Below, in pieces: positions 1 through 9,101 of a DNA stretch of 64,000 bases (the stretch's first letter is position 1; each line of letters starts with the position of its first letter). The notes under the pieces are model-generated. The model ran no database searches. It was not told where the DNA came from and saw only the letters and a program-made list of their open reading frames with translations. Source of the DNA: Pratylenchus scribneri (Eukaryota > Nematoda > Chromadorea > Rhabditida > Pratylenchidae); contig JAQSEB010000140.1 of NCBI GenBank assembly GCA_030063045.1, positions 124,001 through 188,000 of the forward strand. The letters are read 5' to 3'. Position numbers and translations under genes: made by a program.

Positions 1-607
1 GTAGTTTTAATCTAACTCCCATTTTTTGGCCTGCTTTTCTCATCCCGTAAACCTTTTCCGCAAGGCTCGCTCCGCTCGCCCATTATTATATAGTAAAACT
101 CGCTTTGCTCGCCTTGTTTATTTATCACTTTCGCTCCCCAAAAGTGTTGTGTTCAATTGGGGTTAGCCTCTTCAACCTGGCTCACAACAGCCACTATTCT
201 TGGGGCGAAGAGTTACCGGCGTACGGCCGCGAGGAGGCCTGCGAGGTGTGGAAACCTTGTACGCCAACAGGCCGGTGGGATCACATTATAATTTCGTTTG
301 ATGCAATGGCAATCAAATCCAATGCATCGCAAGGCGGACTGGTGGACAATCCTCTGGGTCTTTTTCTAAACCCACATCCAACCATCGACCTCGCCTTCAC
401 CGACCTGCCCCCATCCTATTTTATTCATTCGAATGCAGTCAACGGTTAAATTGACCGACCCAACGGCTCAGCCCATTCAACCATGCTCCGGTAATGTAAA
501 CCATCCTTGCATAGGAATGGGTGGCCAATCCAACCGGGACAGGGTATTATCAAACTTTATTTTTGACTGCATTTTTCTGCTGTGGATTTCAACTGCGAGG
601 ATTGCAG
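1..607. other. Helitron 3' flank, no gene recognised
   Basis: This stretch lies downstream of the minus-strand Helitron gene. It is less AT-rich than the rest of the window. Two copies of a purine/pyrimidine-skewed motif are present: GCTCGCTCCGCTCGCC near 65-80 and the imperfect CTCGCTTTGCTCGCC near 100-114. Around 210-275 there are inverted GGCGTAC and GTACGCC arms in a GC-rich context. The Helitron 3' terminus (hairpin plus CTRR on the minus strand) should lie here or beyond the window, but I could not place it with confidence. The plus-strand open frames here (for example 105-449) have no recognisable domain and look like chance frames. Confidence 0.5.
420..425 (-). promoter_or_regulatory. 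Possible polyadenylation signal of the Helitron gene
   Basis: The minus strand reads AATAAA here, about 185 bases past the stop codon of the Helitron transposase gene. The hexamer is the canonical eukaryotic signal, but in AT-rich DNA it is common by chance. Confidence 0.35.
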
Positions 608-3600
608 CTATTCATTCAAGAAATCCAATCCTTCAGCAACAATATTTTTTACATAAATACTGCCCGTTTTGGTGTTAGTTGGAGCATTTGGTGCATAAAT
701 GCGATAACCTGTCTCTCTTGTTACTCGAGACATAGCACTGTACAAATTCCCGTGTGCAAAGACTTCTTGGGACAAATCAAGACCCATTTGATTGACCGAT
801 TGGCCTTGTGCTTTCATAATGGTCATTGCGAATGCAAGACGCACTGGGAATTGGAAACGACGGAATTTAATTCCATCTATGCGACCATTTTCTTCATAAT
901 CGCACCAACATCTATTAAGGCAAACTTGCTTTCCGGTGCCTGCATTGGTACCGGTAATCACCTCTGCCATGATGATATTATCATGCAAGCTCTTAATGAC
1001 CATTCGTGTGCCATTGACAAGTCCTCGAGCAACAGCAAGATTTTTCAAGAGGACTATAATTGCTCCTTCTTTGAGCTTCAATTCATGCAATGGCAAGCCG
1101 GAAGGATTAAATTTATTCAATGCTTCTTCCTCGTCATCGGCTGCATTAATATCGAATGGTCGTTCGATTAATGATTCATCTGTTGAAAGATAAATCTTTT
1201 CCTTGGTCTTTAGCATACCAAGAATTCGGCTATTAATACCATCAACAGTGACATTATGTGGCGCCAACATCAGTCTCTTTAAGAGCTGTTGTGGATTATG
1301 TAATGCCTGTCCATTGTCAGAGACAAAATTTAACAGCTGATCTGATGTATAAGCCACATTTTCTTTAGGAATTTCCACAAGCTCCGCATTAGGGTCAGAA
1401 CCAAATTGATTGAGCTTTCTTGTGAATTCGCGCTCACCCGGACCTTGACGCATATTTATGGTCAGGCGAAGCAGATTTTTCCGGAATAATGGCCATAATG
1501 TGGAATATTGAATGCAAGCAGCAACTTGCGCCTCCATTATGGAATGTGGGACAACTGGCAAATTTTGTTTAAAATCGCCAGAAATGACTACAACCTTCCC
1601 ACCAAATGGTAAATGCTTCAATTGCTTTATTGCTAATTGCTTGCAGACACGATCAATTGCTTCAAACATGTGTTTTGGAAGCATTGAAACCTCATCAATG
1701 AGGATCATGTCTGCCACTCGAATTCGTTGACCATGAAAGCTTTGGACTGATATTGATGGCGTATAGTCCTCTGCAATATCGAGTGAAAATCTGAACACAG
1801 AATGAACTGTAGTTCCTCCGAAGAGAAGGGTGGCAGCGCAGCCTGTATAGGCGCAAGCGATTACTTTCTTTTTCATTTCACGAAATTTTCTAACGAAATG
1901 ATTGAACAGGACAGTTTTTCCTGTGCCACCGTCACCATATACGAAATATGTTCTTGGGATCTTCTCATCGAATGGTGAGGCTTTAATTGCTTTTTGAACT
2001 TGTTTAAAAGCTTCTTCTTGATCCGTATTCAATTTGAATGCATTTTGCGGTTTGCTTTGATCGACGTCATCTTCGTCGTCAAATAGATCAGAACCGAAGA
2101 AATATCGGTTGATAGCTTGATCTACATCTCTTGTGAATGACACATTTGGCAATGGGAGTTGGAAATTCTCCATGGTCAGACCGTAGTCTGCCAATTGCGC
2201 TTCAATCACGGCTAAAGCATGATCGATTCGGCGTAATCGTTCTGGGTGATTTTTAGGCACGCCAAGAATTCGCGCATGACTGAACATGAATTCAATAAAT
2301 TTCTCCCAAAGCGCCAAAGCATTGCTTGGATTACCAAATACCAAAATTTGGACGAAGAGATCGCGAAATTGTGCTCCAATTACGCCCTGTTGGGATGCTT
2401 CATTAAGCGTTCGTTCCCAAACGGTATCATCCATAAGGAGACCGTGTAGACGTGCTGCTTCAACAAATGACTCACACATGTAGCCATCCACGTCTTTCAA
2501 GGCATCTGGATCGCCAGGAAAATGACGCATGAGCACATAAAGAGCAAAAAGCTCTTGATTTTTAGGCTGAGGCCGATAAATTCGACCAATAATAGGCTTC
2601 TTGTTTTTGTTAGCCTTTTTAGCGACAATGCGCTTTTTCCAAGCTTTCGAATGTTTATCATAAGAATATTTTTCCGGCATTTGATCATATCGCATGTTTT
2701 TGATCTCAGGATCATCGGCCCATGTCCAGCTACCATCAATTCGTTGGACGGATTCTCCCGATGCCCATTGTGCCCAATATTCTGTGAGCATTGTCTTCGG
2801 CAATTCGCCAGCTTCGACACGTTCAAGCGCCTCTTCTATTTCTCTGCCTTTGAAATAGATAGGCTGATTATCTGGCAAATGAATGGTGAGACGAATGACC
2901 ACATGTGACATGCGGACATATGGCGCAGAAATAATGCGGCAGAATGCTTCGCATGGTGAGCGATAGTACATTCGCGCAAATCTGGCGGGTTCATCAATGT
3001 TCACCTCACCATTTTCAAGCTTGACGCAGCTTTGATCTGCACTTTTCAATGGATATTTTGTCAAATAAGCCATATTTGTGCTTTCGCCGTAGCAATACGC
3101 CAAATTATGATGCGTCTCATAATTTGAAAGAATGAATGGTGAATAGGGAACGACATGACGATTGTCATAAATTTGTTTCACACCCCCCTTTTGAACCATT
3201 ACAATCTCGCCGCCATCTTCCGGGGCTGGACGTTTATGTTTAGCTGGACGATCCTCATAAAGGAAAGTGTCTTTGCTAAAATCGTGTGGAAATCCTTTAA
3301 TGCATTTTCCATTTTTAATTGGTCCACAAAAGTCATCTCGGCAATCGTGTAATTGATATTGGATTACCAATTCACGCACTCTTCTGAGGAAGTTTGCCTG
3401 ATCTGATTTATCATCAGGATGCGGCAATTTTGGAATAAAAGCCCAAATATAGTCGTCAATGATTGCCGGAATCGCCTCAATTTCGGTAACAATAATCCGA
3501 TGAAAATGAGGACCACCTCTTTTTTGGAACTCCATGCTTTCAACATAGCCGAGTTGTTTTCCAAAGGCATTGCTCTCATTTATTTTGCGATAGATATCTT

Positions 3601-6600
3601 GTGTTTTATCAATATAGAGATTTACAAGAACATCTGGTCGATCAATCAAAGCCTGACCATTTTTATACATTTGCGGTTTAATTTCAATCCATCGTGGATT
3701 CGAAGTGAATGTGAGCAAGAACATTGCCCGGCCAGGTTTCCGAATTTGGTTGATAATTGTGCAACCATCGGTGTATTTCTCTTTGAAATATGGTCTGAAA
3801 CCTGGCATGTATGAACGGAAAAGCACAACTTTACCTAAAGCATCGGAAGATGCAAGGCCAGCTTGTTTTGCCAAGAAATCCAACATTTCCTTTGGCAATT
3901 CTTTGCGAAGGTCCATTTCTGGAGTGCGTAAGAATTGGAAAACTTGATCGTCAATTCTTGCGGCATAATCAAGCAAAAATCTTTGGCTAAGTCCGCCACC
4001 TGCACTCCAAATATGATGATAGTTATCATTTATTGGACTTCGGATACCGAGTACATAACGTATATATGCTCTCATTGAGAGGAATTTACGTTTCGAACCT
4101 TCATCACCATAAAGACCGATGGAATCTGTATCGCTTTCTGCGATCGATGAAGTTTCGCTCTGATCATCAGACATAGAAATATCAGACTCAGCATCATCAT
4201 CATCTTCTGATGCTATTTTCTTCAATTGAATTTTCCTTTTTTTTGCGGCTGGTTTTTTGTATGGAATATCTTTGCGATAACCCAAATCTCCACTAATGAA
4301 TAAGAGTGGGTAAAGAAGGGAATCCGTCATGGGATGATTAGGCCACAGTTCAGTGAGCCCTCCCTTCTTTGTAATCCAAATACCATTTATTGGGATTGGA
4401 TCATTGTTTGAAGATGACCAAATGGCAAAAACAGTCGATTCATCTCGAGTTGGCAAATTAATTTGCCTCGGATGAAGACGCGGGTCTTGCACGTTTGCTG
4501 GTGCATCTCTGGTATTAACCAAAATAATATTAAAATTCTTTAATTCGTCAGGATTATTTTGTTCCATTTCCTGATAGAATTCATGGGCATTTTGTAAAAT
4601 ATGCGCCATTGGATGGTGCTCTCTGATCAACTGATCAAGTGTCTCGAATAACTTGGGACATTTTTTTGGCATCTTCTCAAGGATTTCATTATTCCTTCGA
4701 CAATCATTAGCCGTTTGAGAATCCAAAATATAAAGTTGATCAAAAGATGGTATTTGATCATTGCCTGCATAGAGGCTACCAATCTTTCGTTGGAATTCGC
4801 CGTTCAAAAGAACTGGCATTGGACCACCTTCAGGCGCTTCATCACGACCTGCTGAAAGTGAGGCAAAAGCGAAAAGGCTATTGAATTTCGCTTGATGACC
4901 GATGAAAGACTTTGAATCTGGATGAGTGCCCATAACCAACTTGTCATACGGGTCGGGATATTCTTTTAAAGGTTCCAATTCTACCCGCCCTTCAGTGCAT
5001 GACCAACAATAAGTCTGGTTTTTATAAAGCTTATTGGCACAATGTTCGCAAATTCGATCTCCTGGAATTCCCGAATTATAATATTCAGGATAATGGCCAG
5101 ATTTCCAGGAAAAACAGCCGATTCCCGCGTGCTGTTTGCAACCTTTCTTTGTGTAGGGCACAGCTTTTTTCGATTCTTCATCGGCTTGTTTTTTGGCTTT
5201 CTCAGCCTTTTTTACTTGCTTCTGATGAATCCTTGCCGATCGGCGTAAATTTTCACTTTCATCGGGATTTTCAACCCGGATTTCAATGTTTTCAAGCTCC
5301 ATTGGCTCTGGAGCATTGTTGACCTCAGGCACAATTTCAATGGCCTTTTCCAACTCTTGTTCAAATGTAAGAGTGCGAACTGGTCCGGTTGGTTGGACAT
5401 TGTATGGATAATAGTATGGAACATCATCACGGCCATAGAGCTCATTTATATGCCATAAAATTCGATGGCGTTCATCGTTAATATTTAAATTTCTGTTCAG
5501 AAATGTGCCATAATTCAAATAATGGTCGCTATATAGGCATACATAGAATCCACAATTGATCCCATCATGTTGTTGTGAATATGTGTTTGGATCAATAACG
5601 TTAATATAGACTTCTTCTGGCTCGAGGCCAAGAATTATCTCAGCAATGCATTGCTGAATATGTGGAATTCTTTGTGCGTTAAAATTTGGATAATTAGGAT
5701 CCAAACGGGAATTAAATCCCATAGTTTGACCCAATGAGTCCAAAAAATTTGTTCCACTGTTTCGATCGTAAATGATCAATGTCCAATGGCCTGGGAAAAA
5801 TAAAGGCATGAGGACGATGTCTGTTTGGACATTTGGATCATAATTGAAACATGCGTTTAGGACGGTACGTCCTTGCATATGAGGACGTGTACGATCAAAA
5901 TTATTTGGATCTGAATACAGGGGATCCACTACAACCACTCGCTTAGGCGATAATTTGGCCAAATAGCATAAATATGCATAAATAAACGAATCATTTAGCC
6001 ATTCACTCGGATCATTCCAGAGTGTTTCAATATAACGACGGCCTTGGGGTGGTTGAAGTACGCCATTAACGGTTGTACTATCTTGCTCATATAATGATAT
6101 TCCAGCACGGCGCCAAATTGTGGCGTTCTGATTTCGCTCTGTAGCGAACTGAATTGGCATTCTCCAAACAGGAGTTGCCTGCTGCTGAATTTGAGGACCC
6201 GTAGGTATCTTTTTGGAAACCAATGAACTCGAACTTGGCTTCATTGGTGTGTCAACATGTGTGACATGTTTGGGTCGACCATCAATATTGCGACTGATGC
6301 GTTTTTTTGGTCGCCCACGGCTTCTTTGAGAAGAAGCAATACTCATCGGCGATGTATCGCGCGAATTAGTTGCACTTCCAAATGTGATTGAAGGAAGTGG
6401 GGAGAATGAATTCTCCTTAATTGGTGTTTCACAAGTAATTTGTGAAGTACTTGCCTTTTCGGGACTAATGGCATAATGCGGTCGTCCCTTTTTACACAAA
6501 TTCCAAGGCAATGTTTTTGCGGTTGCCCTTTCTTCCGCCTTATCCTGAAGAGGACTATTTGGAATCGGGGTTCCCGCGCGACTTACAATATCTGAATCGC

Positions 6601-6901
6601 TTGAAGGCGTTGAACGCCCATCTGTATTTTTTGCTTTTCTGCCACGTGTTTCAGGACGTCGTCCTCGCCCTCTTTTTTTCGGTGGCGCATCATCAGAGAT
6701 GGCACTCAAAACACGTGGCCTTGGAGTTTTGATCGCTAACGATTCGAGATCGATAGCAGGACTTGTAGGGTCCATATTAAGCGATTCAATATCACTTTCG
6801 TCCTGAAGAGGACGGTTTGAAGAGCTTACTGAAGCAGTCTGGGTGCCCACTTCTCGTTGCTCACGATCTCGCTTGGTTTTTTTTGTAATGCTTCGCGGCA
6901 T
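608..6901 (-). CDS. Helitron RepHel transposase with N-terminal Ulp1-type protease
   Basis: A single open frame of 2097 codons encodes the rolling-circle transposase of an autonomous Helitron. In order (residues from the chosen start, approximate): AT-hook-like basic motifs at 71-87 and 191-203; a Ulp1/C48-like cysteine protease at 290-480 with GHWTLIIYD (His about 371), FLDSLGQ (Asp) and DGINCGFYVC (Cys about 450); a Cys/His-rich segment at 584-640 ending CEHC...CWSC; the Helitron-like N domain; the Rep HUH motif GGPHFHRII near 1130; the two-tyrosine motif AYLTKYPLK near 1278; then a Pif1-family helicase with Walker A GDGGTGKT near 1653, Walker B LIDEVSM near 1733, and a C-terminal AQGQSVNQMGLDL. 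The frame stays open a further 54 codons upstream, but TTTTCATTTTCAG directly precedes the chosen ATG, so that extension is probably intron or outron. All catalytic residues I can check are present, so the gene looks intact. Confidence 0.93.
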   Translation of the reverse strand: MPRSITKKTKRDREQREVGTQTASVSSSNRPLQDESDIESLNMDPTSPAIDLESLAIKTPRPRVLSAISDDAPPKKRGRGRRPETRGRKAKNTDGRSTPSSDSDIVSRAGTPIPNSPLQDKAEERATAKTLPWNLCKKGRPHYAISPEKASTSQITCETPIKENSFSPLPSITFGSATNSRDTSPMSIASSQRSRGRPKKRISRNIDGRPKHVTHVDTPMKPSSSSLVSKKIPTGPQIQQQATPVWRMPIQFATERNQNATIWRRAGISLYEQDSTTVNGVLQPPQGRRYIETLWNDPSEWLNDSFIYAYLCYLAKLSPKRVVVVDPLYSDPNNFDRTRPHMQGRTVLNACFNYDPNVQTDIVLMPLFFPGHWTLIIYDRNSGTNFLDSLGQTMGFNSRLDPNYPNFNAQRIPHIQQCIAEIILGLEPEEVYINVIDPNTYSQQHDGINCGFYVCLYSDHYLNYGTFLNRNLNINDERHRILWHINELYGRDDVPYYYPYNVQPTGPVRTLTFEQELEKAIEIVPEVNNAPEPMELENIEIRVENPDESENLRRSARIHQKQVKKAEKAKKQADEESKKAVPYTKKGCKQHAGIGCFSWKSGHYPEYYNSGIPGDRICEHCANKLYKNQTYCWSCTEGRVELEPLKEYPDPYDKLVMGTHPDSKSFIGHQAKFNSLFAFASLSAGRDEAPEGGPMPVLLNGEFQRKIGSLYAGNDQIPSFDQLYILDSQTANDCRRNNEILEKMPKKCPKLFETLDQLIREHHPMAHILQNAHEFYQEMEQNNPDELKNFNIILVNTRDAPANVQDPRLHPRQINLPTRDESTVFAIWSSSNNDPIPINGIWITKKGGLTELWPNHPMTDSLLYPLLFISGDLGYRKDIPYKKPAAKKRKIQLKKIASEDDDDAESDISMSDDQSETSSIAESDTDSIGLYGDEGSKRKFLSMRAYIRYVLGIRSPINDNYHHIWSAGGGLSQRFLLDYAARIDDQVFQFLRTPEMDLRKELPKEMLDFLAKQAGLASSDALGKVVLFRSYMPGFRPYFKEKYTDGCTIINQIRKPGRAMFLLTFTSNPRWIEIKPQMYKNGQALIDRPDVLVNLYIDKTQDIYRKINESNAFGKQLGYVESMEFQKRGGPHFHRIIVTEIEAIPAIIDDYIWAFIPKLPHPDDKSDQANFLRRVRELVIQYQLHDCRDDFCGPIKNGKCIKGFPHDFSKDTFLYEDRPAKHKRPAPEDGGEIVMVQKGGVKQIYDNRHVVPYSPFILSNYETHHNLAYCYGESTNMAYLTKYPLKSADQSCVKLENGEVNIDEPARFARMYYRSPCEAFCRIISAPYVRMSHVVIRLTIHLPDNQPIYFKGREIEEALERVEAGELPKTMLTEYWAQWASGESVQRIDGSWTWADDPEIKNMRYDQMPEKYSYDKHSKAWKKRIVAKKANKNKKPIIGRIYRPQPKNQELFALYVLMRHFPGDPDALKDVDGYMCESFVEAARLHGLLMDDTVWERTLNEASQQGVIGAQFRDLFVQILVFGNPSNALALWEKFIEFMFSHARILGVPKNHPERLRRIDHALAVIEAQLADYGLTMENFQLPLPNVSFTRDVDQAINRYFFGSDLFDDEDDVDQSKPQNAFKLNTDQEEAFKQVQKAIKASPFDEKIPRTYFVYGDGGTGKTVLFNHFVRKFREMKKKVIACAYTGCAATLLFGGTTVHSVFRFSLDIAEDYTPSISVQSFHGQRIRVADMILIDEVSMLPKHMFEAIDRVCKQLAIKQLKHLPFGGKVVVISGDFKQNLPVVPHSIMEAQVAACIQYSTLWPLFRKNLLRLTINMRQGPGEREFTRKLNQFGSDPNAELVEIPKENVAYTSDQLLNFVSDNGQALHNPQQLLKRLMLAPHNVTVDGINSRILGMLKTKEKIYLSTDESLIERPFDINAADDEEEALNKFNPSGLPLHELKLKEGAIIVLLKNLAVARGLVNGTRMVIKSLHDNIIMAEVITGTNAGTGKQVCLNRCWCDYEENGRIDGIKFRRFQFPVRLAFAMTIMKAQGQSVNQMGLDLSQEVFAHGNLYSAMSRVTRETGYRIYAPNAPTNTKTGSIYVKNIVAEGLDFLNE

Positions 6902-6914
6902 CTGAAAATGAAAA
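6902..6914 (-). promoter_or_regulatory. Splice (or trans-splice) acceptor before the Helitron ATG
   Basis: The minus strand reads TTTTCATTTTCAG directly followed by ATG CCG CGA. This is a typical nematode 3' splice site and decides the start at 6901. It could be a cis intron end or a spliced-leader site; no matching upstream donor was identified. Confidence 0.6.
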
Positions 6915-7089
6915 GGAATTAGTTTGTAAAATAAATGCGAACAAAGATAAATAGGCATAATAACCAATAAAGTACACATTATAATCAAATATTTATACAA
7001 TATTGAAAAATGTGATGAAGAACAATGCATCGATTGGTTTTGCCTCAGTTCGCTCACAAACAATCCCTTTCAGGCGAAAGTGATATATT

Positions 7090-7494
7090 GTATAGCATAA
7101 AGCCATAATAGATAGCAAAAAGCCATAAATTTTGGTATAAAACCACAAAATGTATAGCATAAAGCCATAAATGTTGGTATAAAACCACAAAATGTAGAGA
7201 ATAAAGCCAAATGTTGGTATAAAACCACAAACAATAAACGTTGGTATAAAACCATTAAATGTATAGCATAAAGCCATAATCATTGGTATAAAACCATTGG
7301 ATGTATAGCATAAAGCCATAATCATTGGTAGAAAACTATTGAATGTATAGCATAAAGCCATAATCATTGGTAGAAAACCATTGAATGTATAGCATAAAGC
7401 CATAGATGTTGGTATAAAACCACTGAATGTATAGCATAAAGCCATAAATGATGGCATAAAACCATTAAATATATAGCATAAAGCCATAATTATT
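7090..7494. repeat. 42-bp minisatellite
   Basis: About nine copies of a 42-bp unit lie in tandem. Each contains GTATAGCATAAAGCCATAA followed by a GGTATAAAACCA-type segment. GTATAGCATA recurs at exactly 42-bp steps (7261, 7303, 7345). The left two or three units are irregular, with partial units near 7090-7255. Because 42 is a multiple of three, a minus-strand frame stays open through the array and reads as a 14-residue repeat (MALCYTFNGFIPT-like). I regard this as a by-product of the repeat unless transcripts show otherwise. Confidence 0.9.
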
Positions 7495-8034
7495 TGATAT
7501 AGAATGTTAAATTTCTTATAAAATTTAATTATTTTTCCCTCGACACAATTCGAGGAGATCAAACAATATGTTATACATTCACAAATGATGATTACGCGCC
7601 TGCTCTCAAGGCATGCCTTAAACCTGAGGTAGCTTCCAACAGAGCTGACAATACTTTCATTTGCAAATGTTCCCATATTGCCGGTGATTGATTTAAATCA
7701 CCTAAGGCAATACAATTGAACTCCGTTTATAGTCATTCACACTAAAAGGAATTGCACCTAATAATGCTAGTGGGGGTGACCACTTGATTGCCAGAGTCCC
7801 AATTGCTGCCTTATTAGGAAATAGACCCACGGAGTCTTCGGTTTTCATCTCCTCTTCCGCTGCAATTTCGGGTCTATTACCCAAAACTCACCACCAATAG
7901 CCTATCCACCCACTCGGTTTGCGCCTGCCGCGTGTTATGGCGTGATCGGCGGTCATCCGCCTCAACCTACCTTTGGCAGACCCGCCCCAAGTGATAGACC
8001 GACCTTGCTCAAGGGTCATTGGCGGTGAGCTGCT
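7495..8034. other. Intergenic, between two minisatellites
   Basis: No gene is recognised. The left half is AT-rich; 7680-8034 is more balanced in composition and carries only short open frames without known motifs. Near 7605-7624 there is a palindrome AAGGCATGCCTT. The string GCATGCCTTAAACC recurs near 61,847, hinting at shared interspersed-repeat ancestry. Confidence 0.4.
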
Positions 8035-8315
8035 CATGGGCGCAAGCGCACCGAGCAAAAAGAACCATGGGCGCAAGCGCACCGGTCCGTGTCATGGGCG
8101 CAAGCGCACCGACACAAGCTCATGGGCGCAAGCGCACCGAGCAAATAAAAGACCGTGGGCGCAAGCGCACCGGTCTGTGCCATTGGCGCAAGCGCACCGA
8201 CACCCAAGCTCATGGGCGCAAGCGCACCGAGCAAAAAGGACCATGGGCGCAAGCGCACCGGTCCGTGTCATGGGCGCAAGCGCACCGACACAAGCTCATG
8301 GGCGCAAGCGCACCG
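8035..8315. repeat. GC-rich minisatellite with ordered triplet of spacers
   Basis: Ten copies of a 19-bp core, CATGGGCGCAAGCGCACCG, start at 8035, 8066, 8093, 8121, 8154, 8181, 8211, 8242, 8269 and 8297. They are separated by spacers of 8-14 bases. The spacers repeat in fixed order: AGCAAAA-type, GTCCGTGT-type, ACACAAGCT-type. The array is therefore about three copies of an 86-90 bp higher-order unit plus one extra core. The core contains the inverted arms GCGC-AA-GCGC. Composition contrasts sharply with the AT-rich surroundings. Open frames on both strands are by-products of the repeat. Confidence 0.92.
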
Positions 8316-8549
8316 AGCCAATGAGCAAAAAAAAAAATGAAAATGTGAGACTGGGGGAACAATTGAGTGATATAGGGGGAAAAGGCGATATTTTTTTAAA
8401 TTTCACTCAATTGTATTTTTATAAATGAGAGGGACGCGCCAAGTCAGCCATTAGAATATCAAAAAAAGCAATGACCGACCGGGTAATTAAATTATAATTA
8501 GAAACTACAAATGAAAAAAAAAACAATAACAAATCAAAACAGAATTTAG

Positions 8550-8960
8550 AATCGCAAATCAGAATTACAATTATAATCGCAAATCAGAATTACAATTAGA
8601 ATCGCAAATCAGAATTACAATTATAATCGCAAATCAGAATTACAAGTAGAATCGCAAATCAGAATTACAATTATAATCGCAAATCAGAATTACAATTAGA
8701 ATCGCAAATCAGAATTACAATTAGAATCGCAAATCAGAATTACAATTATAATCGCAAATCAGAATTACAATTAGAATCGCAAATCAGAATTACAATTAGA
8801 ATCGCAAATCAGAATTACAATTAGAATCGCAAATCAGAATTACAATTACAATCGCAAATCAAAATTAAAATCAAAAATCAAGATTAAAACAATTCAGAAT
8901 TAAAATCATAAATCAAGATTACAATTACAAATCAGAATTACATTCACAAATATATATAGA
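8550..8960. repeat. 25-bp AT-rich minisatellite
   Basis: About 13 near-identical units of 25 bp, AATCGCAAATCAGAATTACA plus ATTAG or ATTAT, run from 8550 to about 8875. Several degenerate units (AAATCA-rich) follow to about 8960. The alternation TTATAATCGC / TTAGAATCGC gives weak subtype structure. Confidence 0.9.
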
Positions 8961-9101
8961 ATTCAAAAAATAGGAACAGATTTCTATCAATTAGTAGTTT
9001 CTAATTTTCCTAAATAAATTTGCTATATTTGAAAAATTTTAATGTATAATTTTCTAGTATAATTTTTTTTCGAAAAATTGATAATAATTCTTAATTTATA
9101 C

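Noticed and set aside
105..1193. Plus-strand open frames antisense to or beside the Helitron gene
   Set aside because: No domains, and those beyond 608 are shadows of the strongly supported minus-strand gene.
6902..7063. Upstream 54-codon extension of the Helitron frame
   Set aside because: It is AT-rich and ends in TTTTCATTTTCAG right before an ATG, so it is better read as intron or outron than as coding.
8035..8315. Regular cores with short spacers that resemble a CRISPR array
   Set aside because: Spacers are only 8-14 bases, repeat in a fixed order and are not unique. There are no cas genes and the DNA is eukaryotic. It is a minisatellite.
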